This document shows positions 20,665-23,041 of a stretch of DNA of 23,041 nucleotides, piece after piece. Every line of letters starts with the position of its first letter. Within the stretch, counting starts at the first letter, position 1. The position numbers and the translations under genes were made by a program. This stretch comes from Lachnospiraceae bacterium UBA7225 (GTDB lineage Bacteria; Bacillota; Clostridia; Lachnospirales; Lachnospiraceae). The notes under the pieces were generated by a model that was not told the origin of the DNA, searched no databases, and worked only from the letters and a program-made list of their open reading frames with translations. The stretch lies in assembly GCA_002473385.1 (NCBI GenBank), contig DKTR01000089.1, positions 1-23,041 of the forward strand. The letters are read 5' to 3'.

Positions 20665-21933
20665 ATGCTGAGTATAAAAAAAATAAAATTTCCCCGGCCG
20701 TCTTTTCCGGGAAAATGGAAGAACAGTATAAAAAAGATCATAGAAGGGAAAAAAGAAAAAGAGCAGTCGGATATGCAGAGTGATGAGATGATGAGCCTTT
20801 CCGAGAAGCTGCGGCTGCATAGGGATAAGGTGCATTTGCGGACGATCCTGCTGGCGGCGGCAGCGCTGCTGCTGGTCGGGGGATCGTTTGTTTACAGCCG
20901 TGTCAGAGTGCTTCGCGGCTATAAGGTGCTATCCAGCGTGGAACGCTCTGACGATGCTGCCACCAGTTATGTGCGCCTGAACAACCGGACGCTGAAATGC
21001 AATCCGAACGGTGTGACGTGCGTCAATGATTCCAATGAGGTGCAGTGGAATGTCACTTTTACCATGCAGAGCCCGATTGTGGATGTCTGCGGCTCCACAG
21101 TGGCCGTGGGTGATCAGAGAGGACAGGATGTCTATGTGTTCAATAAAGAGGGACAGATGGGGCATTTTGAGGTGGAATATACACTGACGAAGATCCGGGT
21201 AGCTTCACAGGGGGTGGTTGCGGCGGTTCTGGAGGATGGCGCTGCTACTTATGTGAATGTGTATGATTCGTCGGGAACGCTGCTGGTGAAGCGGAAAACA
21301 TCCATGAATGAATCCGGCTATCCGCTCGATGCTGATATTTCCCCGGACGGACAAAAACTGGTGGTTTCCTATCTGACTATGGATAATAAAGATGTAAAGA
21401 CGAATGTAGTATTTTACAATTTCTCATCTGTAGGGCAGAGCCAGACAGATTACGAAGTGAACAGTGTTGAATATGAAGGCACGGTGGTTCCTGCCGTGCA
21501 TTTTCTGAATGGAAATTATGCGGTGGCATATCGCGACGACGGGCTTACGTTTTTCAGGGGCAGACAGGTTCCCGAACAGAAATCGGAGATTACTGCCGGA
21601 CAGGAGATTATCAGCATTTTTCATAACGATGACTATGTCGGAATGATCACAACGAGTGACGACGAGGAACATAAATATAAAATGCAGATTTTCCGCGCAG
21701 ATGGAAGCAGATGCGGCACCGGTTACTTTGACATGGATTATACGGATGTGGCTGCGGAGGATGACGAGATTATCCTGTATGGAATACATGATATCGAAAT
21801 CTTCAGTAAAGGCGGAAGAAAGAAGGCTTCTCTGGAATATGAAAAGCAGATTTCCGGCATCATAAAGCTGGGTGGTCTCCACAAATACCAGGTGATCACT
21901 ACGGACAGTACAGATAAGATAAGACTGAAGTAG
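20665..21933 (+). CDS. DUF5711-like membrane-anchored beta-propeller protein
   Basis: This 422-residue protein has a basic cytoplasmic N-terminus (KKIKFPRPSFPGKWKNSIKKIIEGKKEKE), one membrane segment at about 60-80 (TILLAAAALLLVGGSFVYS), and an outer region of repeated strands such as PIVDVCGSTVAVGDQRGQDVYVFNKEG, DADISPDGQKLVVSYL and NYAVAYRDDGLTFF. These look like blades of a quinoprotein/WD40-type propeller. I assign it to the Lachnospiraceae DUF5711 group by overall look. ATG 20665 has CGGAG 9 bases upstream; the TTG at 20662 in frame is less likely. It lies 84 bases after the LysM gene and 9 bases before the CvpA-like gene. The function is unknown; a cell-envelope or division-related role is only a guess from neighbours. 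Confidence 0.75.
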   Translation: MLSIKKIKFPRPSFPGKWKNSIKKIIEGKKEKEQSDMQSDEMMSLSEKLRLHRDKVHLRTILLAAAALLLVGGSFVYSRVRVLRGYKVLSSVERSDDAATSYVRLNNRTLKCNPNGVTCVNDSNEVQWNVTFTMQSPIVDVCGSTVAVGDQRGQDVYVFNKEGQMGHFEVEYTLTKIRVASQGVVAAVLEDGAATYVNVYDSSGTLLVKRKTSMNESGYPLDADISPDGQKLVVSYLTMDNKDVKTNVVFYNFSSVGQSQTDYEVNSVEYEGTVVPAVHFLNGNYAVAYRDDGLTFFRGRQVPEQKSEITAGQEIISIFHNDDYVGMITTSDDEEHKYKMQIFRADGSRCGTGYFDMDYTDVAAEDDEIILYGIHDIEIFSKGGRKKASLEYEKQISGIIKLGGLHKYQVITTDSTDKIRLK

Positions 21934-21942
21934 GAGCAGAAG

Positions 21943-22800
21943 ATGAATTTATTGACAATTATTGTAATTATAATTTTTGCGGTTTCTATTTTACATGGCT
22001 ATCGCAAGGGCTTTATTAAAAGTCTTGCGTCTATGGTGTCCATTATTCTGTCAATTGTTCTTGTGAATATGGCAACACCGTATGTGACAGAGTTTCTGAA
22101 AACACAGACACCGGTCTACGATTATATTCTGGAAAAATGCAAAGAGACGTTTGACATGACTGCGGCAGGCGCTAAGTCCGGCACTTCCGGGAAGACCAGG
22201 ACTGAATCCGGTACCTCTGGGAAAACAGAGCCGGAATCCGGTGCAAAGGCGGGAACGGGGAACCTTGGCGCTGCCGGGAAGGAACAGGCAGCGGAAGAAA
22301 CAAAATCCGGTACAGACACATCCGGGCAGAGCGGGGACACTGCCTGGCAGGAGGAGTGGATTAACAATCTGAAAATTCCGCAGGCGCTCCAGAATCTTCT
22401 GAAAGAAAATAATACACCGGAATGCTATCGCGAAATTGCGGCAGAAAGCTTTTCGGAATATGTTCCGAAATATATGGCGGGATTAATTTTAAGTCTGGTT
22501 TCTTTTGTAGTGACATGGGTTCTGGTGATAAGCTTTATCTGGCTTGCTGTAATGACGCTGGATGTAATCGCAGGACTTCCGGTGCTGCGCGGCATCAATC
22601 AGGTGCTCGGTCTGGCACTTGGATTTTTTCAGGGACTCATCATCGTGTGGATCGCTTTTCTGATTATTACTATATTTAGTAGTTCGGATATTGGAAAACA
22701 GCTTATGAAGATGATCTCGGAAAGCCCGGTTTTAAGCAGACTTTATGATACAAATCTTCTGCTGGACTTTTTGCAGGACACCGTGAAAACATTGCTGTAA
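21943..22800 (+). CDS. CvpA-family membrane protein with low-complexity insert
   Basis: This 285-residue protein matches the CvpA (colicin V production) family: MNLLTIIVIIIFAVSILHGYRKGFIKSLASMVSIILSIVLV at the N-terminus contains the conserved GYRKGF loop between two membrane helices. The second pair of helices is at about 180-245 (AGLILSLVSFVVTWVLVISFIWLAVMTLDVIAGLPVLRGINQVLGLALGFFQGL), with the family's P..GxxNxxLG..LG pattern. Between them lies a hydrophilic Gly/Ser/Thr/Glu-rich segment (about 75-130) that includes 10-residue repeats and is unusual for the family. AGGAG overlaps the previous stop and precedes the ATG. It closes a three-gene envelope cluster. CvpA relatives affect envelope homeostasis in other bacteria; the role here is not known. 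Confidence 0.88.
   Translation: MNLLTIIVIIIFAVSILHGYRKGFIKSLASMVSIILSIVLVNMATPYVTEFLKTQTPVYDYILEKCKETFDMTAAGAKSGTSGKTRTESGTSGKTEPESGAKAGTGNLGAAGKEQAAEETKSGTDTSGQSGDTAWQEEWINNLKIPQALQNLLKENNTPECYREIAAESFSEYVPKYMAGLILSLVSFVVTWVLVISFIWLAVMTLDVIAGLPVLRGINQVLGLALGFFQGLIIVWIAFLIITIFSSSDIGKQLMKMISESPVLSRLYDTNLLLDFLQDTVKTLL
22177..22260 (+). repeat. 30-base in-frame tandem repeat in the CvpA-family gene
   Basis: TCCGG recurs at 22177, 22207 and 22237 with an exact 30-base period. Units one and two encode SGTSGKTRTE and SGTSGKTEPE; the third decays to SGAKAGTG. It starts at residue 79. The in-frame period suggests length variation would not break the protein. Confidence 0.7.
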
Positions 22801-22852
22801 TTCTTTAAAATATCCGGACATCAGTTTTTTTAAAAAAATTTGAAAAAAGGTG

Positions 22853-22881
22853 TTGACAAAGTGGTGGAGGGATGATATTAT
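22853..22881 (+). promoter_or_regulatory. rRNA operon promoter P1
   Basis: Consensus TTGACA (22853-22858), exactly 17 bases, TATTAT (22876-22881), preceded by an A/T-rich tract that could act as an UP element. The predicted transcript begins with a perfect hairpin GCTGTCG-CGAA-CGACAGC (22888-22905). Strength, tandem layout and the downstream boxA-like sequence point to an rrn operon. Confidence 0.85.
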
Positions 22882-22944
22882 ACAAAAGCTGTCGCGAACG
22901 ACAGCAACGACTACAAAAAAAGATTTAAAAAATCAAAAAAGTAG

Positions 22945-22973
22945 TTGACAAAGTCTGGAAGAAATGATAGACT
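22945..22973 (+). promoter_or_regulatory. rRNA operon promoter P2
   Basis: TTGACA (22945-22950), 17 bases, TAGACT (22968-22973), 92 bases after P1 and similar to it over about 60 bases. Its early transcript has a looser hairpin GCTGT...ACAGC (22980-22999). Tandem promoters of this kind drive growth-rate-regulated rRNA synthesis. Confidence 0.85.
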
Positions 22974-23011
22974 AATAAAGCTGTCACAAAGAGCACAGCA
23001 CAAAACAAAAA

Positions 23012-23024
23012 AGCACTTTGACAA
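23012..23024 (+). promoter_or_regulatory. boxA-like antitermination element in the 16S rRNA leader
   Basis: AGCACTTTGACAA resembles the boxA consensus TGCTCTTTRAMA bound by the NusB/S10 antitermination complex. It lies about 40 bases after the P2 -10 box, and the ACTGAACAGTG that follows is typical of Clostridia 16S leaders. The 16S gene itself is outside the window. Confidence 0.6.
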
Positions 23025-23041
23025 CTGAACAGTGATACAAC

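Larger units (their letters stand above)
22843..22999 (+). repeat. Tandem duplication of the rrn promoter unit
   Basis: The segments 22843-22905 and 22935-22999 share the order A-tract, GTTGACAAAGT, ATGATA, AAAGCTGTC and CAGC, with a 92-base period. This indicates that P2 arose as a copy of P1 or the reverse, including its leader hairpin. Confidence 0.7.

Noticed and set aside
20592..20783. 63-codon plus-strand open frame between the LysM and DUF5711-like genes
   Set aside because: It overlaps the well-supported DUF5711-like start in another frame and has no recognisable motif or ribosome binding site.
22801..22850. Intrinsic terminator after the CvpA-like gene
   Set aside because: The T-run and A-run at about 22825-22848 are not attached to a GC-rich stem; the A/T tract is better explained as the upstream element of rrn P1.
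1..23041. CRISPR array, prophage, transposase, tRNA or toxin-antitoxin pair
   Set aside because: No regularly spaced repeats, integrase or transposase motifs, tRNA cloverleaf sequences or small paired toxin genes were seen on either strand.

Overview
The window looks like a chromosomal segment of an anaerobic, probably spore-forming member of the Clostridia, most likely a Lachnospiraceae-type gut bacterium. Reasons: strong AAGGAGG ribosome binding sites, moderate GC, a split two-gene transketolase, a yyaC-type sporulation gene, a DUF5711-like membrane protein, and a dnaX-ybaB-recR cluster of Firmicute type. I cannot name the genus. No phage, IS element, CRISPR array or tRNA is visible. Coding density is high and no stretch longer than about 240 bases lacks a gene.

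Region 1 (1-5194) is a carbohydrate uptake and hydrolysis cluster: extracellular solute-binding protein, MalF-type permease, MalG-type permease and a family 31 glycoside hydrolase. No ATPase is encoded here, as is usual when a shared MsmX-type ATPase serves several importers. The MalG-type gene carries a one-base frameshift near 2495, so as written the importer is broken. A GC-rich stem-loop separates the binding-protein gene from the permeases.

Region 2 (5195-12804) is the most interesting part: a tight run of seven same-strand genes behind a candidate promoter and a pair of palindromic operator-like sites. It encodes an acylating acetaldehyde dehydrogenase (MhpF type), a 4-hydroxy-2-oxovalerate aldolase (MhpE type), a LarA/DUF2088-superfamily 2-hydroxyacid racemase/epimerase-like protein, the small SAF-domain and large subunits of a UxaA/SuyAB-type hydro-lyase, an M20C aminoacyl-histidine dipeptidase, and an L-cysteine desulfidase. 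The first five genes can be assembled on paper into a non-phosphorylating route: C2-epimerisation of a deoxyaldonate such as a 5-deoxypentonate, dehydration to 4-hydroxy-2-oxopentanoate, aldol cleavage to pyruvate and acetaldehyde, and oxidation to acetyl-CoA. The last two genes look like a dipeptide-to-cysteine-to-pyruvate module. This gene combination is not one I know as a described pathway. An alternative reading centred on sulfolactate is also given.

Region 3 (12805-18633) is core metabolism and DNA maintenance: a 6-phosphofructokinase of the GGNG/PKTIDND clade, dnaX, ybaB/ebfC, recR, and the two halves of a transketolase. dnaX contains an in-frame A_AAA_AAG heptamer placed so that a -1 slip would add one residue and stop, the same geometry as in E. 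coli dnaX. A 30-base inverted repeat sits in the promoter region of the transketolase genes.

Region 4 (18617-22800) has yyaC on the minus strand, its 3' end overlapping that of the transketolase gene by 17 bases. Then come three plus-strand envelope genes: a membrane protein with an N-terminal MPN/JAB-like domain and a C-terminal LysM domain, a DUF5711-like propeller protein, and a CvpA-family protein with a low-complexity repeat insert. Region 5 (22801-23041) is an rRNA operon leader with two near-identical strong promoters 92 bases apart and a boxA-like element; the 16S gene must begin just beyond the window.
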